This document shows positions 8,904 to 18,050 of a stretch of DNA of 43,197 bases, one piece after another. The translations under genes were made by a program, and so were the position numbers. Numbering within the stretch: the first letter of the stretch is position 1; each line of letters begins with the position of its first letter. A model generated the notes under the pieces. It saw only the letters and a list, made by a program, of their open reading frames with translations. It ran no database searches and was not told where the DNA came from. This DNA comes from Akkermansiaceae bacterium (GTDB lineage Bacteria > Verrucomicrobiota > Verrucomicrobiia > Verrucomicrobiales > Akkermansiaceae), in assembly GCA_025354565.1 (NCBI GenBank), contig JANXMQ010000203.1, forward strand, positions 1 through 43,197. Direction: 5' to 3'.

Positions 8904-8913
8904 TAAGATTCGT

Positions 8914-9702
8914 TCATATCGGGATGCCTGCGAGGAAGGGGTTGCCTAGCAGCTCCTCGCCGAGGGTGGTGGCGGGGCCGTGGCCGGGGAGGAGGATGGT
9001 GTGATCGGGCAAATCTGATAGAACGTCCCGCAGGCGGGCCAGCGCGTGCTGATAGAGCGCGGGGGTGCCGCAGCCGCCCATGGAGCCAGCGAAAAGGGCG
9101 TCGCCAGTGACGAGAACTGGCAGGGCGAGTCCGTCGATTTGATAGCCGAGTGCCGGATTGGCGTGGCCGGATAGATCGCAGGCGCGGAGGGTAAGCGGGC
9201 CGAACTGGAGCGAATCGCCTGGCTTCATGGTGCGGGTGTTTTCGATCTGGCAAGCGTATGGGATGATCCCTGCGGCGCGGAAGGTGGAGATGCCGCCGAT
9301 GTGGTCCGGGTGGGCGTGGGTGATGAAAATTTCCGCAGGCAGGGGACCGTTGAGCGCGGCGCGGCAAGCGGTGAGGTCGTAGCCGGTATCGAAAAGGATC
9401 GTGATGTCGGGCGTGTGGATGAGCCAAGCGTTCACCCGTTCTTGGCCAAAGGGGAGGTCGAGCCGCTGGACTTCCGATAGAGTGAGCGGCTGCGGCAGAT
9501 GGGTGGGGTGATTTGCCAGCGCCGCGGGATTCAAGCCGAGGGCATTGGCGAGGCGGCGGGCGGTATCGGGCGAGAATTTTCCCCGTGAAAAAGCGAGGAC
9601 TTCGGATTCAGGCAGTCCGGCTCGCGTGGCGACCGCGGCTGGGGCAAGGTCGTGGCCTTTGAGAGCCTTGCGCAGGACCCAAGTGAAATCGTCTTCGAGC
9701 AT
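8914..9702 (-). CDS. MBL-fold metallohydrolase with N-terminal HTH
   Basis: This 262-residue protein joins two modules. Residues about 1-60 form an XRE-like helix-turn-helix (AAVATRAGLPESEVLAFSRG, then TARRLANALGLNPAAL). Residues about 75-262 are a metallo-beta-lactamase fold with the zinc motif HAHPDHIGG, a second histidine in DLSGHANPALGY, an Asp in VTGDALF and a final His in LLPGHGP. Stand-alone members are glyoxalase II-like or lactonase-like hydrolases. The HTH fusion suggests DNA binding coupled to a metabolite, which is an inference. The frame is open to 9906, but the conserved protein begins at MLEDDFTWVL (9702). It lies 38 bases after the GT9 gene on the same strand. Confidence 0.85.
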   Translation of the reverse strand: MLEDDFTWVLRKALKGHDLAPAAVATRAGLPESEVLAFSRGKFSPDTARRLANALGLNPAALANHPTHLPQPLTLSEVQRLDLPFGQERVNAWLIHTPDITILFDTGYDLTACRAALNGPLPAEIFITHAHPDHIGGISTFRAAGIIPYACQIENTRTMKPGDSLQFGPLTLRACDLSGHANPALGYQIDGLALPVLVTGDALFAGSMGGCGTPALYQHALARLRDVLSDLPDHTILLPGHGPATTLGEELLGNPFLAGIPI

Positions 9703-9740
9703 GGTGATTGGGGGTGGGTATGCAGATGTTGTTAGAATAT

Positions 9741-10694
9741 CTAGCGGGCGAATTGTGCTAGTTTCTCGCGCACCGTTTGCCAGACTCGCTCGCTGTCCAG
9801 CTCGCGTTGGCAGCGCAGGTCCAAGGGGCATTTCGGCAGCAGGCAGGGCGCGCATTCCACATGCCGCCGGACGACAGCGTGGCGACGTCCGAGCGGGCGT
9901 TTCCAAGCTGGGTCATTCGGGCCGAAAAGAGTAATGCAGGTAGCCCCGGCCATGGCTGCCAGGTGCGGCAACGAGCCATCCGCTGCGATGACCAAGGCGT
10001 GGACTGCCAGCAAGGGCATGGCACCGGCGAGCGGAGAAGCGTGAAAAAAGCCGTTATGATTGCCCAATTGATCCGTGAGAAGTTTTGCGAGGCCGCGGCC
10101 ACCATCGACGCTGGCAACGGTCACTCGGCAACCGCAAGCGGTGAGTTTTTCCGCGATTTCCATCCACCTCTCAAGCGGCCATTCGTGACTCGCGCCGAAG
10201 TCCGAACCGGGACACAGCAGGACAGCGCCAGCCACCGGCGCGATGCAGAGGTCAAAGGGGGCGAAAAATTCCGGGACTGCGGTCGGGATACCCATCTCCT
10301 CGACGGCAGCCAGATAGTGTCTGACCCGGTGCTCTAACGGACCCGGTCGGCTTGCGAGCGGATGGGTGAGAAATTTCCGCAGTTTTGCGTCATCGGGACC
10401 GAGCCGCCTGGGAATGCTCGCCGCTTTGAAAGCCTCTGCAGCGAGACCTGGGTCCCACGCCAGCGAGGCCTGCCAATTTCCGCGGATGCCCGCTGCTACG
10501 GCCCGTGCATTCGATTTCAGGGGGATGTCGATCACTGTTAGTCCAGCCACTGATGTCCAGAAATCCCGTTGCGCGGCCATGCACAAAATCCCCACGCCCA
10601 GACCGGAGGCCACCAGCGCCCGCACCGCAGGCACGGCGAAGCAGGCCTCGTCCCAGCGTTCCGGCCCGGCCACCAGCATTCCTCCAGCGTTCAT
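9741..10694 (-). CDS. Glycosyltransferase family 9 (ADP-heptose:LPS heptosyltransferase-like)
   Basis: A 317-residue protein with the GT9 double Rossmann layout. The N-terminal domain has WDEACFAVPAVRAL. The C-terminal half has LLCPGSDFGASHEWPLERW and then VIAADGSLPHLAAMAGATCITLFGPNDP, the donor-binding signature of the heptosyltransferases WaaC, WaaF and WaaQ. A cysteine cluster, CAPCLLPKCPLDLRC, near the C-terminus is also common in this family. The role would be sugar addition to the lipopolysaccharide core at the cytoplasmic face of the inner membrane; acceptor and donor are not predictable. ATG at 10694 is preferred over the in-frame GTG at 10700. Confidence 0.87.
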   Translation of the reverse strand: MNAGGMLVAGPERWDEACFAVPAVRALVASGLGVGILCMAAQRDFWTSVAGLTVIDIPLKSNARAVAAGIRGNWQASLAWDPGLAAEAFKAASIPRRLGPDDAKLRKFLTHPLASRPGPLEHRVRHYLAAVEEMGIPTAVPEFFAPFDLCIAPVAGAVLLCPGSDFGASHEWPLERWMEIAEKLTACGCRVTVASVDGGRGLAKLLTDQLGNHNGFFHASPLAGAMPLLAVHALVIAADGSLPHLAAMAGATCITLFGPNDPAWKRPLGRRHAVVRRHVECAPCLLPKCPLDLRCQRELDSERVWQTVREKLAQFAR

Positions 10695-10801
10695 CGTCAC
10701 CCGCCGACCCTAACGCCCTTGTATCCTCGCGGAAATAGCAAAGTGGCGAGCGGCATCAGTTCAATCGGCTGGCGGGAACGCTTGAAACTTCGCGCGTCCG
10801 G

Positions 10802-11554
10802 ATGGATGCTTCCGGGGTGTCCGCGCCACTATCAGAAATCCCGCCACGGGGCATCGCTTGGTTTGATCTGGATGGGACCTTGATCGCGTGGGATTGCCAG
10901 TTGTTATTCCGGCACTTCGTCCTCCGCCGCGAGCCATGGCGGGGGCTGTTTCTCCCGGTCTTCCTCGCGTTTGTGCCATTAGCCGGGCTGCTAGGAGCGG
11001 CGGGTCTGAAGCGGGTTTTTCTCTGCTACCTGTGGCGGATGGATGCCGCGACGGTGGTTGAGTATTCGCGTGAATTCGCCGCAGAGGTGATGCCCGCGAT
11101 CTATCCGGAACTGCGGGAAAAACTCGAACAGCATCGCCGCGCGGGGGATTTCCTCATCTTGGCCTCGGCGAGTCCGGAGTTCTACGTGGCGGAAATCGGG
11201 CGCGAGCTGGGATTTGATCTAACACTCGGCACCCCGGTCGAGCTTGGCCCGTTTTTCCCGGACTTGGAAAATCACAAGGGCCACGCGAAAGTGGTGCGCT
11301 TGCGGCAAGTACTACCTGCGTCGTACTTTGCGGGCGGCAAACTCATCCACAGTCACGGCTACACCGACAGCCGCGCGGATTTGCCGATGTTAGAGTTGTG
11401 CGCCAAGGCGACGGTGGTGAATCCATCCCCGGCGCTGACGGCCGACGCCGAGGCAGCGGGTTGGGAATTCGTCCGGCCCGCACGGCCATGGAAATCGCGG
11501 GGAGGCTTCGCCGTGAGGGCGCTGGGCATGCTGTTAGGATGCGGGCGATTTTGA
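10802..11554 (+). CDS. HAD-IB family phosphatase (SerB-like)
   Basis: A 250-residue haloacid dehalogenase-type hydrolase. Motif I is WFDLDGTLIAWD (nucleophile and acid/base Asp, about residues 22-24), motif II is the Ser of LASASPEFY, and motif IV is GYTDSRADLPML. This is the pattern of the subfamily IB enzymes that includes phosphoserine phosphatase and the PlsC-linked phosphatases. A hydrophobic stretch (LFLPVFLAFVPLAGLLGAAG) in the cap region suggests membrane association. The substrate cannot be assigned. It is divergent from the GT9 gene, with about 107 bases between them. Confidence 0.85.
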   Translation: MDASGVSAPLSEIPPRGIAWFDLDGTLIAWDCQLLFRHFVLRREPWRGLFLPVFLAFVPLAGLLGAAGLKRVFLCYLWRMDAATVVEYSREFAAEVMPAIYPELREKLEQHRRAGDFLILASASPEFYVAEIGRELGFDLTLGTPVELGPFFPDLENHKGHAKVVRLRQVLPASYFAGGKLIHSHGYTDSRADLPMLELCAKATVVNPSPALTADAEAAGWEFVRPARPWKSRGGFAVRALGMLLGCGRF

Positions 11555-11586
11555 AAACCGACCGCGCGTCTCCAGTGGGCAAATTT

Positions 11587-12051
11587 TTAAAGTTCGATCT
11601 GAAAAAAATCCCGCATCACCTCACGATACACGTCGCGCTTGAAAGCGGGCAACCAGTCGAGGTCGAATTCGATCGGCAGAATCCAGCGGTAAGCGCGGAA
11701 TTCCCGTTGCTTCTGATTCACGTTCACCTGCGGTGCGTCTGATTTCAGACGGCAGAGGAAATACGTCTGCTCCTGGCCATGACTGCCGTGCTTGCGCAGT
11801 TTTTTCCCGCGCGCGTGCTCCGGGTAGAGGTAGCGATACCCCTCGCGGCGGGCCACCACTTCATAATGTTTCGCCTCCAGACCCACCTCCTCACGCACCT
11901 CGCGATGCAGGGCCTGCTCGGGAGTTTCACCCGAATCGACACCGCCTTGCGGAAATTGCCATGCGCCGGGTATCGTCCAACGTTCGCAAATCAGCAGGTT
12001 GCCTGCCGAATTCACGACCAATGCGGCGACGTTTGGACGGTAACTTACCAC
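11587..12051 (-). CDS. rppH: RppH-like NUDIX hydrolase (RNA pyrophosphohydrolase family)
   Basis: This 154-residue protein has a complete NUDIX box: GGVDSGETPEQAL followed by HREVREEVGL, that is G-x5-E-x7-REVxEExGL, which binds the catalytic Mg2+. The N-terminus YRPNVAALVVN and the WQFPQGG block match RppH, which removes pyrophosphate from the 5' end of triphosphorylated RNA to start decay. A diadenosine-tetraphosphate hydrolase is the other possibility, since the two share this architecture. It converges on the HAD gene, with 32 bases between the stops. Confidence 0.85.
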   Translation of the reverse strand: MVSYRPNVAALVVNSAGNLLICERWTIPGAWQFPQGGVDSGETPEQALHREVREEVGLEAKHYEVVARREGYRYLYPEHARGKKLRKHGSHGQEQTYFLCRLKSDAPQVNVNQKQREFRAYRWILPIEFDLDWLPAFKRDVYREVMRDFFQIEL

Positions 12052-12193
12052 AGGGGGAAGATGCGCTCATGCATCCCTGCTGACAATCCTTAACTTTTCC
12101 TGATTTTAATGCCGCTTGCGCTTGGTAAATATTTTTCACCCGAAACCATCGCCGGGGCTGGCCAACCGGGCGGGAAGGTGCCATACTACTCGC

Positions 12194-12751
12194 ATGTTGA
12201 AGAAAACCTTGTTTCTTGCCCTATCAACCATCCTCGCCTGCGTGGCCCAATTGCCAGCCCAGAACGCCACTGGCACGGACACCACCGCAGCCGATGGCAC
12301 CACGACTCCCGCCAAAACCAATGACACCCAGGTCCCTAACCATTTCTGGCAAGCCACTCTGCCGGGTGGCCACTACATGGTCTCGCTCGATCGGATCACC
12401 GCCGTTAGCCGCGCTAAGTATGTGCTGGATGGGGCCGTGATCGTCGATGAAGTCACCGTGGACACCGTCGGTCAGGCGCTGGCCCGCTTCTATTTCATCA
12501 GCCCCATCACCGATGCCACTTCGAACACCACCCTCAGCGGACTCGCCGCGCATGGCCGCGAACTGATCGACAAGGTCGCCGCCCAAACCGGGACGGAGGT
12601 GCAAAATATGGTGGTCAAGAAATACCCGGAAACCACCCACGCCAAGTGCATCGAGTATCGCATCCTGTCCGAGGAGGACTTGGGCGCATTACTCGGCAGC
12701 GTCACCACGGCATGGCAAACCGGCAAGGGCCGACAATTCACCTCGAAGTGA
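12194..12751 (+). CDS. Hypothetical exported protein
   Basis: A 185-residue protein of unknown function. MLKKTLFLALSTILACVAQLPAQ is a clear Sec signal peptide with cleavage expected after LPAQ or the preceding Ala. It is followed by a Thr/Ala-rich linker and a domain beginning NHFWQATLPGGHYMVSLDRITAV. No lipobox is present, so the mature protein should be periplasmic or secreted. The frame is open upstream to 12116, but the ATG at 12194 starts the signal peptide. It is divergent from the RppH-like gene across 142 bases and lies 49 bases before the IscU-like gene. Confidence 0.75.
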   Translation: MLKKTLFLALSTILACVAQLPAQNATGTDTTAADGTTTPAKTNDTQVPNHFWQATLPGGHYMVSLDRITAVSRAKYVLDGAVIVDEVTVDTVGQALARFYFISPITDATSNTTLSGLAAHGRELIDKVAAQTGTEVQNMVVKKYPETTHAKCIEYRILSEEDLGALLGSVTTAWQTGKGRQFTSK

Positions 12752-12800
12752 GCGTGGCTTGCAATGCCGCCCGCCAAGGCGCATGATCCTGCCAGCAATC

Positions 12801-13280
12801 ATGAGTTCATTTGAAACGAAAGTCCGCGAAACCCTCGCGAATCCCCAGAACCAAGGCGAACTCGCTGACGCGGACGCCGTCGGCACCGTCGGCTCACCCG
12901 AGTGCGGCGACATGCTGCGGATGTGGCTGAAATTTACCGAAAAAGACGGCCAACGCGTGATCGACCGGGCGTCGTTCCAAGCCTTCGGCTGCCAGACCGC
13001 CATTGCCGTGGCATCCATAGCCACCGAGTTGCTGCGCGGAAAAACGGCGGCTGAGGCACGGCATCTAGGCATCCGTGAGCTGACCGGCGATCTCGGCCCA
13101 CTGCCACCGATGAAAATCCACTGCGGCCAACTGGTGGAAGGCGCATTGCGAAATGCCCTCGACCACGACGCTGGGGCCTTGCCAGCGGTGGAATCCAGTA
13201 CGGCCAACATGGCCTCCACCTTAGCCTCCACGCTTCACCCCAAGGCGGCCGGCGTGCTCCGCATCGTACCGCTCGGCTGA
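12801..13280 (+). CDS. IscU/NifU-N-like iron-sulfur cluster scaffold
   Basis: A 159-residue protein with the three cysteines that hold the nascent cluster in IscU-type scaffolds: GSPECGDML (with the conserved Asp two residues after Cys), FGCQTAIA and LPPMKIHCGQL. The family accepts sulfur from a cysteine desulfurase and delivers Fe-S clusters to apoproteins in the cytoplasm. It is about 30 residues longer than classical IscU because of a C-terminal tail rich in Ser/Thr/Ala. No desulfurase or co-chaperone gene is adjacent. The ATG at 12801 was chosen because the frame upstream to 12759 encodes nothing family-like. Confidence 0.88.
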   Translation: MSSFETKVRETLANPQNQGELADADAVGTVGSPECGDMLRMWLKFTEKDGQRVIDRASFQAFGCQTAIAVASIATELLRGKTAAEARHLGIRELTGDLGPLPPMKIHCGQLVEGALRNALDHDAGALPAVESSTANMASTLASTLHPKAAGVLRIVPLG

Positions 13281-13335
13281 ACAGCAAGGTGGCCCGGCCG
13301 TTTATTTTACCGATGGCGATAAACTTACCGCATTC

Positions 13336-15144
13336 GTGGCGTTAGCTACTTTTCCCAGCCCCAACTCATTCGTGCTAGAACTTAAAGAAGTCAGTTTCAC
13401 CATCCGCAAAGACGGCGAGGAGGTCCCGCTGGTGGACCGCGTTTCAATCCGCGTCCCGCGAGGTCACTTCATGGCCATCGTCGGGCCATCGGGTTGCGGG
13501 AAAACGACCCTGCTGAAAACCATCGCCGGTCTCAATCCAGAGTCGAGCGGAGGCTTGTTCTGGGACACCCGCAACCTATCCGAAGATGGCGATTTCTCCC
13601 CCTCGGAAATTGGTTACGTGCCGCAGTTTTCGATCGCCTATGACCCGCTGACCGTTGACGAATCCGTGGAAACCGCCACCCGCCTGCGCGTCCGCTGCGC
13701 CAGCACGGAGGAACTGGACCACCGGATCGACCGGGTGCTGGAGGAAACCGGCCTGAGCCCGATCAGCGACCGCCAGGTAAAGGTTCTATCAGGTGGCCAG
13801 AAACGTCGGCTCGGGCTGGCGATGGAACTCGTTTCCGACCCGAAACTCCTGCTCTGTGATGAAGTCACCTCCGGCCTCGATCCGCGCTCGGAACGGGAAA
13901 TCGTCCGCCTGCTGCACGACCTCTCACGCAAGGATGGCCGGATTGTGCTCTCGGTCACGCACTCGCTGGCACACCTTGAATTGTATGACTCCATCCTGGT
14001 GCTGCATGAGGGCCGTCTGGCCTTCCACGGCCCGCCGGAGCAACTGACGCATTATTTTTCCGTCAGCGATACCGAGGAAGTCTATCCCCGTCTGGCCACG
14101 CAGCCGTCCGAACGCTGGCATATTTCCTGGCAGAAACACCGTGAGTCCTATCAGAAAATGATGGACAAGAACCGTGCCCTGCTGATCTCCAGCGGCGACC
14201 TTCACCTCCCCGCCGCCGCCCCGCCGCCGGTTGCCCTGGTGGGCGGCGAGGCCACCCCGGCGGTAGAGCCTGCTGCCGACGACCACCTGCGCTTGCCGGG
14301 AGTTTTCAGCCAGTTCTCAACGCTACTCTCGCGCCGCTGGCGAATCTTTTTCCGCGACCGCGGCCAGGTTTTCCTGCAACTCGCGATCATTGTTTGCTTC
14401 CCAATCCTCGTCACGATTTTCAGCGACAAGGCCTCGCTCAATATTCGCCGCTACTCCGATACCCATCAGACCGACGTGAAGGCGCAAGTCCTCGAAGAAC
14501 AGAGTGTCCGCTCGGACCAGGCCAAGGTCGGCTCGGCGGTTTCCGGCATCATCATGTTCCAAGTGGTGCTGCTCTCGTTGATGGGGTCTAACAACTCGGC
14601 CCGTGAAATCGCCGGCGAGCGGCCGATTTATGAGAAGGAGAAATTCGGCGGGCTGCGACCGTCCGCCTATCTTGCGTCGAAGGTGGCCTTCCTCGCCTGT
14701 TTGGTCATCGGCCAATCGTTGTGGATGGCGTTTTTCGTGAATTTCTTCGGCGCGTTTCGCGGAGATTTTATCCAGCACGCAGGCTTCCTGCTGCTGATCA
14801 ACGCCTCGATGACTGCCATCTGCCTCGCCATTTCCTCACTCATGCGGACGGCGGAACAAGCCTCGTTGCTCTCGATTTATCTGGTCGGTTTTCAGCTTCC
14901 GCTATCCGGTGCGGTGCTCGCCCTGCCCGTGAGCGTCGAGGCCTTCACCCGTCCCTTCATCTCGGCTTATTGGGCATGGTCCGGCTCGGTGGAGTCCTTG
15001 CAAACCCAAGTGCGTGACGCGGTGAAATCCGTGATCGACACCGACCTTTCCTTGCAAAATGCCTGCCTTTACACGCTCGGCGCTCATATCGCAGTCGCCC
15101 TCATCGCCACTTGGGCCGGGGTCCGCAGACCGCAATGGGATTGA
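13336..15144 (+). CDS. ABC transporter, ATPase-permease fusion (ABCG-like)
   Basis: A 602-residue half-transporter in the order ATPase then membrane domain, as in ABCG/White proteins. Walker A is GPSGCGKTT, the signature LSGGQKRRLGLAMEL, and Walker B LLLCDEVTSGLDPRS. An Ala/Pro-rich linker (about residues 290-315) leads to an ABC-2 membrane domain with about six helices, starting near VFLQLAIIVCFPILVTIF. The motif NNSAREIAGERPIYEKEK is typical of the ABCG membrane domain. Bacterial members may export lipids or hydrophobic compounds. The GTG at 13336 starts the frame and sits in a CTAAC/GTTAG context; no strong ribosome binding site decides the start. Confidence 0.9.
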   Translation: MALATFPSPNSFVLELKEVSFTIRKDGEEVPLVDRVSIRVPRGHFMAIVGPSGCGKTTLLKTIAGLNPESSGGLFWDTRNLSEDGDFSPSEIGYVPQFSIAYDPLTVDESVETATRLRVRCASTEELDHRIDRVLEETGLSPISDRQVKVLSGGQKRRLGLAMELVSDPKLLLCDEVTSGLDPRSEREIVRLLHDLSRKDGRIVLSVTHSLAHLELYDSILVLHEGRLAFHGPPEQLTHYFSVSDTEEVYPRLATQPSERWHISWQKHRESYQKMMDKNRALLISSGDLHLPAAAPPPVALVGGEATPAVEPAADDHLRLPGVFSQFSTLLSRRWRIFFRDRGQVFLQLAIIVCFPILVTIFSDKASLNIRRYSDTHQTDVKAQVLEEQSVRSDQAKVGSAVSGIIMFQVVLLSLMGSNNSAREIAGERPIYEKEKFGGLRPSAYLASKVAFLACLVIGQSLWMAFFVNFFGAFRGDFIQHAGFLLLINASMTAICLAISSLMRTAEQASLLSIYLVGFQLPLSGAVLALPVSVEAFTRPFISAYWAWSGSVESLQTQVRDAVKSVIDTDLSLQNACLYTLGAHIAVALIATWAGVRRPQWD

Positions 15145-15209
15145 GCGGATATTAGCCCTCGATTTCCTCCGGCTTTCCACTACCTTCCTCTTCAGAACCC
15201 ACGTCATCC

Positions 15210-15614
15210 ATGGCTCGTCGCGCTAGCTCAAATCTCCACCCCGGCATCATCATCGGTGCCGTCGCCGCCATCGTTGTGGCGGTCATTGCCGGAAAATCGC
15301 TCATCAGCAAAAAATCCGCCTCGTTCGGCGAAGTCGCCAAACTCAGCGTCAGCGAGTTGCTGGAAAATGGCAACAGCCTGCGCGGCAACGAGTATGTCAT
15401 CGAGGGCCAGATCGACGAGAAACTCCAGTGGACAACCGGGCGCGGTCAGTTGGTCAGCGTGCGCATCGAAACCCCCGCTGGGGATGAATTCGTCGGCATC
15501 GAGATTCCTAACGAGTTCAACAAGCTCAACATCGATACCAAACAGAAATACTCCTTTCGCGTGAAATTCCGGCAAGGCGGCATCCCCGTTGCCACCGGCG
15601 TCAACCGTCTCTAA
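15210..15614 (+). CDS. Hypothetical membrane-anchored protein
   Basis: A 134-residue protein with one N-terminal transmembrane helix (GIIIGAVAAIVVAVIAG, about residues 12-28) after a basic segment, followed by about 100 residues likely outside the membrane. The soluble part (YVIEGQIDEKLQW...VSVRIETPAG) alternates hydrophobic and polar residues as in a small beta-barrel of OB-fold type, which is only an impression. It starts 65 bases after the ABCG-like gene and ends 20 bases before the exported repeat protein, so the three may be co-transcribed. Confidence 0.7.
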   Translation: MARRASSNLHPGIIIGAVAAIVVAVIAGKSLISKKSASFGEVAKLSVSELLENGNSLRGNEYVIEGQIDEKLQWTTGRGQLVSVRIETPAGDEFVGIEIPNEFNKLNIDTKQKYSFRVKFRQGGIPVATGVNRL

Positions 15615-15634
15615 CGCAAAAATTCCATCGACTC

Positions 15635-17536
15635 ATGAAAATCCGCTTCTTGCTCACTTTCTGCCTCGCCGGGATCGCCCACGCCCAGGTTTACACGCCG
15701 CCAGCCGCCCCCGCCGTCGCCGCTCCGGCCGCGTCACCACCGAGCGATACCGCCCCCGGTGGCGCAAAAAAACCACCTGCGGCCAGTCCACTCGGCCAGG
15801 AAATCCCGATGCTCGACCCCTCCGCCGAGACGATCACCGTCGGCGGCGTCGCTATCCCCCTGGGCGACAACCGCATCCTCAGGGCGCGTTTCGAAAAATT
15901 CCTCAGCCAACCGCCCGAGAAAGATGAAGCCGCGGCGAAATACCGCGAAATCATCACCGAAATCTTGGCGACCATCTCCCCTTATAAAAAAGGCGGCCCG
16001 GATCTCTACGGGGCTTTCAAACTGCTGCCGACCGCTGCCAGCTACCCCGGCGATGCCAATCTCTGCGGCTCCCTCGCCGAGGCCATCTACACGGCCATGC
16101 TCGCCAAGCAGGACGTGAACGGCCTGAATAAACTCAATCTAACCATCGAAGACGAAAAGAGGACCATCATCGCCGAGGGCGATTGGAAGGCCCGCCACGA
16201 GCGCGATAAGGAACTCGGAGGAACCATTGATGCCAAGGGCAAGCAGTCAAAGCCCGCGCCCGCCGTCAATCCCGGAGCCGGCGTGAACTCGCTTAAATAC
16301 GCCGATACCCTCCGCCGCATCGCGGAAATCGAGCTTCTTAAAAAATCCAACATCGCGCGCACCGAGATGCAGACCATCAAGACCAAGGCGCAATATCAGG
16401 TCAGCATGATTCAGTGGTTCATGGAGCGCCGCTACGAACACGTTCTGATGGCTGCGCGCTTCTACAATCAAATTTGGAAAGACGGCGATGCCACCCTCCG
16501 CGTGGATAAAAATTCAGACGTCTCCAAGCTGTTTTCCGAGTCCGTCGGCGTCAGTCCCACCGTCGCCTCACTGGACTCGCTATCGAACGAAGCCATCCGC
16601 GAGACCTCGAAATATGTCGAAGCCTTCGACCTGATGCTTTCCCGCAACGAACTCCACGCCGCCTCCCAGCGCCTAATGGAGGCCTACGCGCTTGGTGAAT
16701 TCCTCGCCCCGGTCGCCACCATGCCGCTGGAGAAAAAGCGCCGCGTTGCCGAATATTTCCGCGATCTCAACGAACTCTATGGCAGCCTCCAAGCCCATGA
16801 TTACACCCGGACCATGGAACTCGCCACCCGCTTGAAGGCCAACGCCAAGGACTTTCCCGCCTCTAAGGTGGACAGCGCCATCGCCGCCTACACCCTCGCC
16901 TCGGACCTCGCGATCGAGGAAGCCAAGGGCCATCTCATGAACAAGGATAGCGATAAGGCTGCCGAAAAAATCAAAGCCGCCGCCGAGATCTGGCCGACCA
17001 ATCCCAAGCTCAAGGAATTCCGCGCCCTCGTCAGCAGCGCCGGTGGCCTCGTCCCCATCCGCAATGATTTCGACCGCCTGCTCAGCGAGGGAAATTTCCG
17101 CGAAATCGCCCGCCGGCAATACGAAATCGCCCCCGCCATCCAAGGCGATCCGAAACGTGAGGATGCCTTCAAACAAATCATGACGAACCTGACGAAAATC
17201 GAAACCGCCCTCAGCAAGGCAGCGGAATTCAGCAAGGTCGGCCAGGACTATGCCGCATGGGAACAGCTCGCCGTGCTCCGCGAAACCTTCCCAGATGACC
17301 CCAAACTCGGTCGTGAGCTTGAGCTGTTAGCCCCCAAGGTCGCGGATTTCACTCGCGCGCTCGACAAGGCTCGGCAGTTTGAAAACCGCAACCCTAGGCA
17401 AATCGGCTCGGCACTCTCATGGTATCTCAAGGCCCGCAGCATCCACCCGCAGAGCGACTTCGCCCAAGCGGGAGCCAAGCGCCTGACCAACGAGATCCTG
17501 CCTGCGGACGACAGCACTCCCACTGCGAAAGAGTAA
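15635..17536 (+). CDS. Hypothetical exported helical-repeat protein
   Basis: A 633-residue protein with a signal peptide (MKIRFLLTFCLAGIAHAQ) followed by an Ala/Pro-rich linker to about residue 55. The remainder is rich in Ala, Lys, Glu and Leu with helix-pair periodicity resembling TPR or similar solenoids, for example ASDLAIEEAKGHLMNKDSDKA and DYAAWEQLAVLRETFPDDP. No catalytic motif is visible. It most likely scaffolds a periplasmic or outer-membrane assembly. It follows the small membrane protein by 20 bases, which suggests a common transcript. Confidence 0.75.
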   Translation: MKIRFLLTFCLAGIAHAQVYTPPAAPAVAAPAASPPSDTAPGGAKKPPAASPLGQEIPMLDPSAETITVGGVAIPLGDNRILRARFEKFLSQPPEKDEAAAKYREIITEILATISPYKKGGPDLYGAFKLLPTAASYPGDANLCGSLAEAIYTAMLAKQDVNGLNKLNLTIEDEKRTIIAEGDWKARHERDKELGGTIDAKGKQSKPAPAVNPGAGVNSLKYADTLRRIAEIELLKKSNIARTEMQTIKTKAQYQVSMIQWFMERRYEHVLMAARFYNQIWKDGDATLRVDKNSDVSKLFSESVGVSPTVASLDSLSNEAIRETSKYVEAFDLMLSRNELHAASQRLMEAYALGEFLAPVATMPLEKKRRVAEYFRDLNELYGSLQAHDYTRTMELATRLKANAKDFPASKVDSAIAAYTLASDLAIEEAKGHLMNKDSDKAAEKIKAAAEIWPTNPKLKEFRALVSSAGGLVPIRNDFDRLLSEGNFREIARRQYEIAPAIQGDPKREDAFKQIMTNLTKIETALSKAAEFSKVGQDYAAWEQLAVLRETFPDDPKLGRELELLAPKVADFTRALDKARQFENRNPRQIGSALSWYLKARSIHPQSDFAQAGAKRLTNEILPADDSTPTAKE

Positions 17537-18050
17537 GCGCTGGAGTGATACAAGTCGTCAGCAATCCTGAGCGATGACGCCATCGCCACGCTTTTCATTC
17601 TTGAGGAGTGCTGATGTATCTGCCGGAGCAGGATGTTTCCCGGTTGTTCCGTGCCTTGTGGAAATCTCCTCTTGATCGAGTCCGGCTCATCTTCAGCTTC
17701 ATGTCACGATGGCCAGACGGCGGGTCTGGATTCCGCCCGCGCAGCGGCTGGATCGAGCGCTGGCTGACATGGAGTGAGGAACCGTTCATGTGGGCCATCG
17801 AGCGGAGGCCATTGCTGATTTTCCAGCCGTCAATCAATTCGAATTGATCGAGAGGTCTCTGACGCGCGAGTTCTCGGGCACTGCGGTCGGCTCGCTCGAA
17901 GGTGAAAATCTCGTCGTCTGTGAACCCAAAATTCCATGCAGCGCAGCCTTAAGCCGGTGAGAATCGCGGGAAGGCATCTTGCCCTGCCTGCGGCGATGAT
18001 GCCCGCTCACGCTTGCAGTCAGCCGACAACCCGTGCATCATACGCGCCAC
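17537..18050. other. Gap with one doubtful small ORF and a palindrome
   Basis: About 510 bases between the exported repeat protein and the DUF885 gene. It contains the small ORF at 17614-17847, a perfect 16-bp palindrome ATCAATTCGAATTGAT at 17833-17848 that spans that ORF's stop, and a weak CGTCA...TGACG pairing near 17558-17582 after the upstream gene. No RNA gene or family-like reading frame was found in the remainder. Confidence 0.5.
17614..17847 (+). CDS. Doubtful small ORF, 77 residues
   Basis: The frame begins MYLPEQDVSRLFRALWKSPL and ends at TGA 17845-17847. The only positive sign is a good Shine-Dalgarno sequence (AGGAG) five bases before the ATG. The product is rich in Arg, Trp and Pro, resembles no family I know, and another frame is open on the opposite strand, so it may be noise. 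Confidence 0.25.
   Translation: MYLPEQDVSRLFRALWKSPLDRVRLIFSFMSRWPDGGSGFRPRSGWIERWLTWSEEPFMWAIERRPLLIFQPSINSN

Noticed and set aside
17595-17847. Transposase fragment in the 17.5-18.0 kb gap
   Set aside because: Neither strand shows a DDE motif, terminal inverted repeats or target duplication; only a doubtful small ORF remains.
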